Assembly (NCBI GenBank): GCA_035772785.1
Contig: JAOCPU010000001.1
Coordinates: 682,001 to 746,000 of the forward strand
Reading direction: 5' to 3'
Length of the DNA stretch: 64,000 nucleotides
Source of the DNA: Phlebiopsis flavidoalba
Lineage: Eukaryota; Basidiomycota; Agaricomycetes; Polyporales; Phanerochaetaceae
In this document: one piece after another, positions 54,702 to 64,000 of the stretch
Numbering within the stretch: the stretch's first letter is position 1
Layout: each line of letters begins with the position of its first letter
Position numbers and translations under genes: made by a program
The notes under the pieces: model-generated
Database searches by the model: none
Seen by the model: only the letters and a program-made list of their open reading frames with translations
Told to the model about the DNA's origin: nothing

Positions 54702-56490
54702 ATGTCTGCTAGAGATCCCAGCCCAGCCGCCTCGCACACGGCGAGCCAGCTGTCGCAAACAGCGGGGGGCTCTGCGACCGGCACACACGAATTCAAAGAC
54801 AAGGAAAGGGCGCGGATCCGACCTCTACGCAGATAGTCGATCCCACGAGTAGTTTCGACACTTATGGCGATGAGGAGGGTGACAGTGAGTAGAAACGCCC
54901 ATTTGCGGCGCGCCTTCCCCCGACTAAATGCATTTTCATAGTTAAATATCGCACGATGGTGTGGTGGAAAGCTGCGGCACTCATGCTTGCAGAGACTGTA
55001 TCGCTTGGTGTGCGTATATAATGCTCTGTTCACTCTCCCGAGCAAAACTCACGGATGACGCGCCTAGATCCTCTCCATTCCATCCGTCTTTGCCAGCCTC
55101 GGCATGGTCGCAGGCATCATCCTCGTCGTCGGCCTAGGAGGCCGTTAGCGACGCTTTCAGGCTACATGATAGGCTCTTTCAAGCTGCGATACCCGCATGT
55201 GCACAATATGGCCGACGCAGGTTACATCCTCGCCGGTCCCATCGGCCGTGAGGTGCTCGGTGCCGCCCAGGTCATCTTCATGGTGTTATGTTTTTGTGTG
55301 CGGCTCACATGTCCTCACCGGCCTGATCGCCTTCGACACCATCACTGCTGGCGCGTCGTGCTCCGTCCTCTGGGCGGGTGTATCTGCGATCATTTGCTTG
55401 GTCCTTACTCTCCCGCGTACGCTTAATGGGATATCGTATCTTAGTGTCGCGTCGTTCATTTCGATCATCAGTAAGTCATGTTGGCCTCTTTTTTCGACGT
55501 CATGGTTTCATATATGCGCTTCAGCTGCCATCCTCATTACCATGATCGGTGTCGGTATCATTGGGCACCAAGCTCCCGTCGAGGTTACCTCGAATCTCTC
55601 GTTCGCAAAAGGCTTTTTGGCCGTTACCGATATCGTAAGTCTCATGACTCTGTTTCGCCGAACTCGTGAAGCTTAAATTTTTGCACAGATCTTTGCTTAC
55701 GCGGGTCACGTCGCCTTTTTCACTTTCATTGCGGAGATGAAGGAGCCCCGCGACTTCCCCAAGGCCCTCTATGCTCTTCAGATCGCGGATACCACACTCT
55801 ACCTCATCGTCGGTATCGTTGTGTATGCGTACACCGGCATGAACGCGGTCTCTCCGGCCCTCGGAAAACACGGGTGTAACACTCAGGAAGATTTCTTACG
55901 GCATTGCCCTCCCGACGATTATGATCGCAGGTGTCATCAAACGGCAACGTCTGCGCAAAGCTCATCTTCGTAAGAATGTACGCATTTATTTTCTCTCGTC
56001 GTCTTCGAAGTGTACTCACCGCCCCACGCAGATTCCGCCGCAACGGCAAGTCCTCGATCCACATGACCTCGCACTCGTGGCAAGGCTGGACCACCTGGAT
56101 CGGCATCTGCTTCGCCATCTGGACGCTCGCATTCATCATCGCGGAGGTCATCCCCTTCTTCAACGACCTGCTCGGCGTCATCTCCGCGCTTTTCGCGAGC
56201 TGGTTCACGTACGGCATCTCGGGCATCTTCTGGTTCACACCTCACGCCCCGCTGGGCCGAGGAGTACTGGGGCACCGCGTGGCAGAAGGTCAAGACTGTG
56301 TTCTGGGGCTTTATCGTCCTCGCGGGCTTGTTCATCATGGTTGCTGGCCATGTACTCCAGTATATGGAGTATTGCAGATGGTGCGTCCCGAATACTTCAC
56401 TTTGCACAGCATATGCTCACCTTGCTCTTAGGTTACCGCAATGGAGGCTTCCCATCCCCGTTCAGCTGTGTCAGCCGTGCACTTCTATAA
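54702..56490 (+). CDS. Amino-acid transporter, AAAP (Aa_trans) family
   Basis: Proton-coupled neutral amino-acid permease of the plasma or vacuolar membrane. The ATG at 54702 gives a polar N-terminus (MSARDPSPAASHTASQLSQ). The next exon begins KYRTMVWWKAAALMLAETVS, the conserved first helix. Further exons show IPSVFASLGMVAGIILVVGL, ATLSGYMIGSFKLRYPHVHN, ADAGYILAGPIGREVLGAAQ, HVLTGLIAFDTITAG, AILITMIGVGIIGHQAPVEV, IFAYAGHVAFFTFIAEMKEP, LIVGIVVYAYTGMNAVSPAL, AKLIFVRMY, WTTWIGICFAIWTLAFIIAE and FFNDLLGVISALFASWFTYG. The C-terminus is YRNGGFPSPFSC with a stop at 56488-56490. About 10-11 membrane helices can be traced, as expected for the family. The frame is broken several times. Substrate specificity cannot be told. 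Confidence 0.92.
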
Positions 56491-57087
56491 CTTCGGCATG
56501 TTCGCCTCACGAGTCAACTGCTCGCAATCCGGATCTCTTCACGCAACTGTAATGCTCATCTTACCTAGGTTTCGTCTCGCTGTGCAAGGGATGGGTCATC
56601 TCCAAGTGTAGCTGTATAATATACCATAATTCTCTTCTTATTTGTTGTTCACGTAGTATTTGGTATACCAAATGGTGTGTTTGTATCAATGATGCAGAAT
56701 GTCTCAATTTTTTGTTCATTGGCTTGAAGTGTGTTTCCGTGGTTTGCCATTACTATCAGTTGGTGTATTGCGTCTGGCAATTTCAGACTCAATTATGGTG
56801 GTTATCCACGATTAGCGTACCACTCTTACACGGAGGTGAGGCGAAATAGACTGTTGCCAGACTTCAAAGCTTCACACCAGATGTGGCGCTGCACCAAGCA
56901 TGGATACAAGAGGCGCCTCGCTTTCACTTCCGTGGGATTCAGACCATAAGTACTAAGTAGCTATGGATTGACCAATGTTTGAGCAAGAGTTACAGTGGCT
57001 CGAGTAATGTACAAACTCGGAAAGAGACGCAGCGCGCGAGGCATGAGGCTACAGAAAATGCCACAGCAATTCCACTCAGAGAGTATT
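56491..57087. other. Intergenic region after the permease gene
   Basis: About 600 bases holding the permease 3' tail. No gene is seen. Confidence 0.35.
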
Positions 57088-57729
57088 AAAGATGCAGGCG
57101 AGAATGAGAAGGATGTGCAATGAGATCGGCGAGACAAAACCCTATCGGAACGTGGGCCTCATGAAGCGCGACAAGGGTATGGGCCGCGAGAGGAGGACCA
57201 TTGTCGTTTTGGTTGCCGTCGTCGGGATCCAGAAGGGATTCGGGGACGCATTGGATGACCAGGGCGCGGTCACGGTTACGGCGAGACGGCTGACTGACCA
57301 GACCAAGTCGATGAGCACGGTGGCACCAAATTGTGCAGGGCTAGGTGAGGGAAAAGGGGACGGGAATACATACTTTACACTGCGGTACAGGGTGGGCAGG
57401 CGGTTACGGCCGCTGGCAGGATGCTCTGGGATATCTGCGCTTCTGACAGGTTCGGTACTCACCGCGCTGGTGGGTGGCGGCAACTACTGGGATTTGAGGG
57501 CGTGCGATCCTGTGCCGCCGAGGAAGTTCCCAGTCGAGGGCAAACTTGAGGGTCTTGATTGGGCAGAGAGGACGTGGAGAGTCCAGGAGGCGACGCTGGC
57601 GGTGGGGGGTGGTGACACCCATGGTGGCAGAGTCATAGGACGGCGGCGGTAGCTATTGCTAGAGGACAAGGCGGAAGAGTTGTCGTCGTCGTTCGCGAGC
57701 GAGCACACAATCGGGAACGAAAACGGCAA
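57088..57729 (-). CDS. Small hypothetical gene, uncertain
   Basis: A minus-strand gene is suggested by a TATA box upstream (57891-57899) and by an ATG in strong context (GCCACCATGGG, start 57622). One frame reads MGVTTPHRQRRLLDSPRPL and LKFALDWELPRRHRIARPQI up to a possible GTGAGT donor near 57454. A later shifted frame reads RNRDRALVIQCVPESLLDPD and HEAHVPIGFCLADLIAH, ending near 57089. No family is recognised. The opposite strand is also open (186 codons, 57092-57652), so strand and reading are both unsure. Confidence 0.3.
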
Positions 57730-57890
57730 CGGCGTCGAGGAGATCTAGCCAGCGAGCGCAGGCACGTAGTGATGTTGGGCAGCGACGAGGGCTCTTTTAC
57801 CTGGCGGAGTGCAAGAGATCCACCCCCGGTAAGTGCTGGGGTGAGTGGAGATGGGGGGTACAAACCCGCAGGCCTCAAAGGGGCCGCCCC

Positions 57891-57899
57891 CTTTATATA
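57891..57899 (-). promoter_or_regulatory. TATA box (TATATAAAG)
   Basis: The minus strand reads GGTATATAAAGGGGGCGGCC, a near-ideal TATA box with a GC-rich flank. It points toward lower coordinates and would serve the uncertain small gene starting near 57622, leaving a leader of about 240 bases that may contain an intron. Confidence 0.5.
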
Positions 57900-58278
57900 C
57901 CGTCTGGTGACTGAACCTAACAGAGGTCAGCACGGCTGTCAAAAGCATGTGGCGCATGCCCTCATACGCCTGCCATATATATGTTCGTACTTTCCAGGAC
58001 TTGCAATGGGCGCGATGACGATGGCCAAGCAATTGCCAGAATCAAGGACCCCTCAAAGAAAAGCATATTATTTGATACAGAGGCTGCCCTCATAGAAAGA
58101 GTGCAATTTTGGGATGTGGGTGGGTGCTTCTGGGAACCCCGTCAGAAGGAAAGGAACATATGATACACAGCCCGAGACCACCGCGAGCCACAAGCAAAGA
58201 AAGATTCCGGACAACAAATAAGATCACTAGGGGCGGGGAGGGTACACTATGGCAAAATGTCCACAGAACAGCGCGCGA

Positions 58279-58925
58279 CTATGGCTTCTTGTTCGCCGCG
58301 TCGTACGACGCGCGCAGCTTGGGATGGAGCAGCTGCTCGTGGAGTGCCTTGCCGGCGGGGACCATGGGGAAGACGTGCTCGTTGCGTGCGACGACGCACT
58401 CGAGCAGCACGGGCTTGTCGTTCGGGTACGCGAGGAACTCGGCCATCTTCGCGGGCAGCTCCTCCGCGCTCGTCACGCGGATGGCGTGCACGCGCATTGA
58501 CTGCGCGAGTGCGATGAAGTCTGGGTTCGTCATGCGCGTGTGCGCGTAGCGTTGGTCGTAGAACAGGTCTGCGCGGGGCGTTCGTCAGCCGGGAGTCTAG
58601 GAGGGAAAGAGGAGTGGAGACTGACCTTGCCATTGCTGGACCATACCCTGGAACTCGTTGTTCAGGACAATGATCTTGACGCCGATGTCATACTGCGACG
58701 CAGTCTGGAGCTCCATCGCTGTCATGCTGAACGACGCATCGCCATCGATGTCGACAACGATCTTCTCGGGTGCGCCAACCTTGGCACCAATCGCGGATGG
58801 CAGACCAAAGCCCATCGTCTGTGGCGGAAGATGAGTACATCTGCGGCGTGGGAAGAATGAGATAGAACACTTACACCGAGACCACCGGAGGTGACCATCG
58901 TGCGCGGGTGTCTCCACCGGAAGTG

Positions 58926-58961
<36 letters not shown>

Positions 58962-60752
58962 CGTGATGATAACGTCCTCCTTGCGGTGCGCCGTCTGTTT
59001 GTCGAGCTCCTCGATGACCGCCTGCGGCTTCATCATCTCGCCCTGCTTGCTGGCTTCGAACGTGAACGGCCACTCTGCCTTCCACGCCTTGATATCGTTG
59101 AACCACTGCGTGCGCGAATGGCTCTTGACGAGCGGAATGAGCGACGCCATGTTCGCGACGACGTCGCCCATGACGGGGATCTGCGCATCGACAATCTTGT
59201 TAATGTTCTTCGGCTGGACCTCAAAGTGGATGATGCCGCCACGGCCCTGTGCCGCCGCCGCACGCGCAACCGGGCGCAAAACGCATCGACCTTGCCCGTC
59301 ACACGGTCGTCGAACCGCGCGCCAAGCGCAAAGACATCACATCCGCCTGCTGCATCGCGAGGTTCGCGTACGCGCTCCCGTGCATGCCGAGCATGTGCAG
59401 CGACCTCTCATCGAGCTCGTCGAACGCGCCGAGGCCCTGGAGCGTCGTCGTGACGGGGATGTTGCCGGCCTCTTGCAAGCTCGCGCAGGAGCTTTGGGCG
59501 AGGAGGGTGACGAGAGCGACGCCGTTGCCCGCGTAGATGATGGGCCGCTGCGCCTGGTTGATCATGTTCCGCGGGCCTGCTTGATCATCGCGAGGTCCGT
59601 CGGGGTCTGCGAGCTCGAATGCAGCGGGTTTGTCGGCAGGCCGAGGGGGGTCCCGGGCGTGGTCGCCTTGTAGGGCAGGGGTGTGCGCAGGACACCCAGC
59701 AGTGACGTCCTTGGGCAGGTCGACGAGGGACAGGGCCAGGGCGGCCGGAAGTCGCAATCTTGAACGCTTCGTTGATGCGACGCGGCATGCTCCGAAATGT
59801 CCTTGACCATGACATTCCACTTTGTGCACGCTCTTGAGATGCCGACGACGTCGGCTTCCTGGAACGAGTCGGAGCCAATGAGAGAGGTCGCTACCTGGCC
59901 GGTGAAGACGGACGAGCGGAATACCATCGCTGAGAGCGTCCTGCATCGGCGTAATGACGTTCGTCGCTCCGGGGCCGGACGTGACGAGGACAATACCAGG
60001 CTTGCCGGTGACGCGGGCGTAGCCCTCAGCCATATGTCCCGCGCCTTGTTCGTGTCTTGGAAGGACGAACTCAAACTGCGGCGAGTTGTAGATGGCGTCG
60101 AAGACGGGGAGAATCGCTCCTCCGGGGTATCCGAACACGTGCTTCACGCCATGGCGGACCATCATTTCGTGGAAAATCTGGCCGCCCGACATGCGACAAA
60201 GGAGTGGTCGAGGGGTTCATCGGGGTTGGGCCCCAGGCTGGGTGGTGGGTAAGGAACGTTGTTTCTCGTCGGCAGCTGCTGGAAGCCTGGTGCAGGATTT
60301 GGGGCCGCCTACATGAGAAAATGATCAGCGCCCCGCATGCAATATGTGATTATGGCAGCAGGATCGACAGGTCAATGTTGCGTTGGGAGATTGGGAGCTG
60401 GGGATACGCTTCTCGGCCAATTTGCACTCAAAAGGGAGGTTTTGGGCAGGGGTACAGGGCCATTGATCGGGAGGTGTCCCGAAAGCGCATTGGTTGGACG
60501 CAATGTGACCTGTCTTCCTGGGGGAGACGGAAGGAGACAGAAATAGGACTCACGCAGAGGGAGCCCCACAGCATCGCGAGCCGATGACTGGCTGATATTC
60601 CTGACATGTTCGCGCACTCTTGACTTGGCCTCGAGCATGGAGGCACTGGAGCCCGTGGCAGCGGTGGACCCGGGCGCGGGTGAAGGAGATGGCCTTTGTT
60701 GCCTTTTGGTGCGCACTTGGGGGATGCGCATTTTGGCTGCGTTGAGCGACAT
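58279..60752 (-). CDS. ILV2: Acetolactate synthase catalytic subunit, mitochondrial
   Basis: ThDP enzyme that makes acetolactate and acetohydroxybutyrate, the first common step of branched-chain amino-acid synthesis. The first ATG seen (60752) gives [20 protein letters not shown], a basic mitochondrial presequence. [12 protein letters not shown] then precedes [20 protein letters not shown], one frame off because of a lost G. Conserved blocks: [40 protein letters not shown] (ThDP Glu), [29 protein letters not shown] (shifted), [68 protein letters not shown] and [12 protein letters not shown]. The C-terminus ends SYDAANKKP with a stop at 58279. An extra G at 59910-59911 is one of several breaks. 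It is head-to-head with TYR1. Confidence 0.96.
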
Positions 60753-61406
60753 GCTGGTGGATGCGCTGAGCAGCGAGCGCGAGTGGGAAGGCGGGGATGG
60801 GAAAGAGGAGGAAACCAAAGAATTGCTCGAGTCACCGAGTACTTTAACAAGGCTAAGCGCTTACGAGTCATGCGCCTCCACCACAAATCGGCATCTTCCG
60901 TATTTGTGCAGACCGCTCTGGATGGCCCCTAGTGAGCCGTACGAAAGGGACAGCATCGAGGACGACGTTGTGCAGTAATATCCACAATTATTGTGGTTTT
61001 GCACTGGCGATTACAGCGTATCCTATCGACCTCGTGCTCCTGGCAGATTAAAATAAGGTTTAGCGCGCTTTGGTATCGTTCTCGCCACTATGGGCGTCTA
61101 GAGTATGGTGGGATTCTTCTGCCAATCTTTCCGCTGCGCCCGATGCTCTCTATTTCGAGTCAACATTATTTCTGCTTTCCACGCTCAGCTGGCTGCCCAC
61201 AACTACCAGCGCAGTAACGTCGGCCAAGAAATAAACCTTGTGTAAAGATTTCACGTCGTTTGCCGTATTTATTCCGCCCCGCCCCCGGTTGGATTGGTAC
61301 GACGCCTGCATCTCATCTCCGAGAGGACGTGCTCTGAAGACGTTGGCTGACAAATCACGCACATGGCCAGGTCGAGTCAAGATTATTAAATTCCCAGAGC
61401 GGTACC
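60753..61406. promoter_or_regulatory. Divergent ILV2-TYR1 promoter with repeated CGAGTCA motifs
   Basis: 654 bases between two head-to-head amino-acid biosynthesis genes. The heptamer CGAGTCA occurs on the plus strand at 60828-60834, 60864-60870, 61156-61162 and 61373-61379. It differs by one base from the Gcn4/Cpc1 site TGAGTCA, and the second copy continues to the full half site ATGAC on the minus strand. Four copies in this space are far more than expected by chance (well under one). Confidence 0.5.
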
Positions 61407-63140
61407 ATGGCTTGCACCTGTACGACTATGATCGACCCAAGCGTTACCCCAGATGCGCCCCCTCGAGGCCCAGCCACCCTCGGGCTCATTGGCATGGGCG
61501 CGATGGGTAGCATGTACGCAAAGGCTTTCGCGGAGGCGGGCTGGAAAAAGTGAGTTGTGGCGCCATTGATTACACTATTGTATGACTAATGCGAGGCTCT
61601 GGTAGAATCTATGTCTGCGATCTTCCAAGCAAATATGAGTCGCTGAAGGAGGCTTGGAAAAGTGTGTTGCATTACCTTCAGGACGGTCTGTGTAGTGAAC
61701 ACAATCTATCAGACACGCCGAACGTGCATGTCCTCAGGGATGGTCACGCCGTGGCTCAGTATATACGACTGGATGATGTACTATGTGGAGCGGCCGAGTT
61801 TGTAGACCGAGTGGTAGCGGAATACGGACCTTGTGCGTGCGCTTTTCCGTCCTGGATTGTTACCTTTCTGACCATCTATCAGCCACAAAGGTATGGCGCC
61901 CATCTGGTTGCAGGACAGACTTCTGGCAAGGCTCCAGAAAGGGCTCCCTGCGTTCCCCCGAGAACGTACCTCCCTGGAAGGGACAGTCCATATCCTGTCA
62001 TGGTCACTCTGTACATGGACCCACTGTCTCACCCCTCGACGGACAGCCCTTGGTACGCGCGCGGACGGAACGATGCCCAAGATATGATTCTTTACGTCAA
62101 TATTTATTCTCATACAAACACCGATGTTGGAACAACCAGAAGCAGTGAAAGCTCGTCGAAAACATTCTCGCGCGCACTCAAGTCCAGTTTATGTCTACAT
62201 GTCCTATCGAATGAGCACGATATTCGTGACGGCAAACACACAAGAAGCTGTAACCACATGCGGCTTGCCTGAGGTGTTCGGAACTGTGTGCACCACGCCC
62301 GCATGGCTTCATGAAAGATGCTAATCTACAGATAGCTATGGGAAAAGTGCTTGGGCGGGAGAAGCAAGTGCCTACCAGGGGAATGGATAACGTCAAAGGC
62401 CCATCGAGACGGTCTCAAGGTCAACTCATGCTCGCATCTACTCAAACAAAAATTGGGGGCACGTCTTACGCCCCGGCCTCGCCAATCTGAACCTCCTCAG
62501 CACGAGTGCAACGCCCAGTTACGGCGGAGCGTGACGGATCTTCAAGCTGATGCTCGTCCGCGGACCGACGTCGCGCTGCGGCAGGAAGCGGATCTACGAC
62601 GACGCGCGACGCAGTGTCGGGGAAGGAGGACGCGCACAGGGGCCCCGCGAACGGGGACAGCACCACGAAGCACGGGACGATCCTGCTGTCCGAGGACGTG
62701 CTCGACAAGATTCAGCCTGGGCCGCCGCCCGCCCACGGACACGGCCTACGACGATGAAGGTCGTGCGCGCGAACCCCATCTCATCGCTGCTCGCGATCGG
62801 TGACTGTTGGGCGCGGCTCGGCATCCAGCCGTTTGTGCACCTCGAGCTTGCGGCGACGCCCATCTTCCGCCTGTGGATCGGCGTGTCCGAGTACCTCTTC
62901 CGCTCGCAGGAGCGTCTCGACGCCGCCATCTTTGCTGCGCTGTACGACACGTCACACCGCTCGAACGACATGGAGTTCGTCATCGCCGCGCGCGGCTGGA
63001 GCCAGTGCATCTCGTTTGGCAGCTTTGAGCTCTACAAGAGTCGGTTCGAGCAGACGGCGCACTTTTTCAAGCCCAGATTCGAAGACGCGACGAAGCTTGG
63101 CTCTGCGATGATCCAGGCCATCATGGAGAGCTCAAACTAG
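61407..63140 (+). CDS. TYR1: Prephenate dehydrogenase
   Basis: NAD(P)-dependent enzyme converting prephenate to 4-hydroxyphenylpyruvate in tyrosine synthesis. The ATG at 61407 gives MACTCTTMIDPSVTPDAPPR, then the Rossmann motif LGLIGMGAMGSMYAKAFAEA and GWKK before a GTGAGT donor. Further parts are IYVCDLPSKYESLKEAW, NVHVLRDGHAV, AEFVDRVVAEYGP, VAGQTSGKAPERA, SCHGHSVHGPTVSPL (indel-broken HSLHGP) and QPLV. The C-terminal helical domain reads TPIFRLWIGVSEYLFRSQER, LDAAIFAALYDTSHRSNDME, FVIAARGWSQCISFGSFELY and FKPRFEDATKLGSAMIQAIM to TAG at 63138-63140. The order matches fungal Tyr1. Several frame breaks lie in the middle part. Confidence 0.92.
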
Positions 63141-63255
63141 GACGGAGGCGTTGTAGGTTGACGGGTGTGTATCAAAATGTCTGTATTGCGCAGACAGGTT
63201 CATGCAGCCTCAGGGTGTAATAGGCGTGCGTATTCAATTATATCTCTTACTCTAT

Positions 63256-64000
63256 TTATACCAGCTTCGTCTTGAGGAAAGTTGCGAACTCAGACCAGTA
63301 TTCCCTGAGCGCTCGGAGGATGTAAGACATGCCCGGCGACGGAGGCAGCCACAACGTTGTTGGCATTTCGCCACCAGAACATGGGGTTGCCTCATTGGGC
63401 TACACGGTTGCAGGAATGGGCATTGTCTCAACGACCGTCGCACGACCGCGCAAACGCCGACTCTCTCGACGTCCAAATCTACTGTGCAGTCGAATCTTTA
63501 GTGCGATAAAAGAACAAGAAACGACGCGGCAACACACACAGCCGCAAATACAACTCCGGGCCACGAGGGTCCTTTCCAGACCCTTGCCGGGCCACCAGCC
63601 GCACAGCAGTTCCCTCGACCGTCCCAGGTCTCCTCGTGCCGGTTCTGTTCCATGCTCTGAGAGCCAGATGGACAGATGCAGACATTACGTTGCCCTCTGC
63701 GCGACGGGCCCACAGGAGCCGGGCTGTGCCCTTCATATACAGTACTCGCCCGCTCTGCCGCTCGACCGTCCTGGAGAATGCCCATCAGATGCAGAGGGGC
63801 CCCGCTTGTACCCAGGGCGTGTGCGGGCGAGTGCATAGTGGCGCGGGTGGTGGGCTGATGAGTAGGGTTGCAAGTGCGCGCCTGAGCTAGAGGTCGGCGC
63901 TGATGAGGGCATGACTGTTGCCAGGGCTTCTGATGCATATGTCTCTCATGATGTGGACAAGCGGCGTCGGCACTTCTGTAAGTATCACGTTTCGAAAATG
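63256..64000 (-). CDS. Possible 3' end of an unidentified minus-strand gene, running off the window
   Basis: A minus-strand reading ends MSYILRALREYWSEFATFLK followed by TKLV and a stop at 63256, preceded one frame away by FWWRNANNVVAASVAG. The position, about 115 bases from the TYR1 stop and convergent with it, suits a gene end. Further up the minus strand a frame (63938-63498) is open for 146 codons but unrecognised; its last residues are hydrophobic (VVFAAVCVAASFLVLLSH). No family can be named, and the two parts may not belong together. Confidence 0.28.

Overview
The window looks like nuclear DNA of a basidiomycete fungus, probably an Agaricomycete. The reasons are intron-dense genes with introns of about 50-60 bases (GT...AG), short intergenic spaces, and recognisable fungal orthologues: kexin, Coa1-like, Crb2/Rad9-like, acetolactate synthase, prephenate dehydrogenase and a DNMT1-type cytosine methyltransferase. 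No rRNA, tRNA, CRISPR array, viral gene or intact transposon was recognised.

The dominant feature is that nearly every conserved gene is broken by one-base gains or losses, often in homopolymers. When frames are joined, family motifs continue across the breaks: P-loops, catalytic triads, WD repeats and the MTase motifs. The breaks hit essential single-copy genes (MCM7, LIS1/PAC1, ILV2, RAB6, COG6), so uncorrected read or assembly error is the most economical explanation. The gene spans below therefore include introns and frame breaks, and open reading frames alone are a poor guide here.

Layout. 0-18 kb is dense with housekeeping genes: PAC1/LIS1 (+), methylenetetrahydrofolate reductase (-), RAB6/Ryh1 GTPase (+), TAP42 (-), ATG9 (+), kexin (+), MCM7 (-). 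18-24 kb holds a full-length DNMT1-type methyltransferase (+) spread over many frames. 24-37 kb: Coa1-like mitochondrial protein (-), COG6 (+), Crb2/Rad9-type checkpoint mediator (-), a Ser/Thr-rich single-pass membrane protein (+), CHMP7-like ESCRT-III protein (-). 38.7-40.8 kb holds a hidden Cys-rich secreted/single-pass membrane protein. About 41-54.7 kb is gene-poor, with one weak low-complexity gene model near 45-46.6 kb and a very GC-rich patch at 52 kb. 54.7-64 kb returns to dense genes: an amino-acid permease (+), a small uncertain gene (-), acetolactate synthase ILV2 (-) head-to-head with prephenate dehydrogenase TYR1 (+), and the possible 3' end of a further minus-strand gene at the edge.

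Functional themes. Several genes act in Golgi/endosome/autophagy traffic (RAB6, COG6, ATG9, KEX2, CHMP7). Several act in replication and chromatin (MCM7, DNMT1-type, Crb2). Three act in one-carbon or amino-acid metabolism (MTHFR, ILV2, TYR1). Co-location does not show that they work together. The only shared-control evidence seen is a repeated CGAGTCA heptamer around the ILV2/TYR1 divergent promoter.
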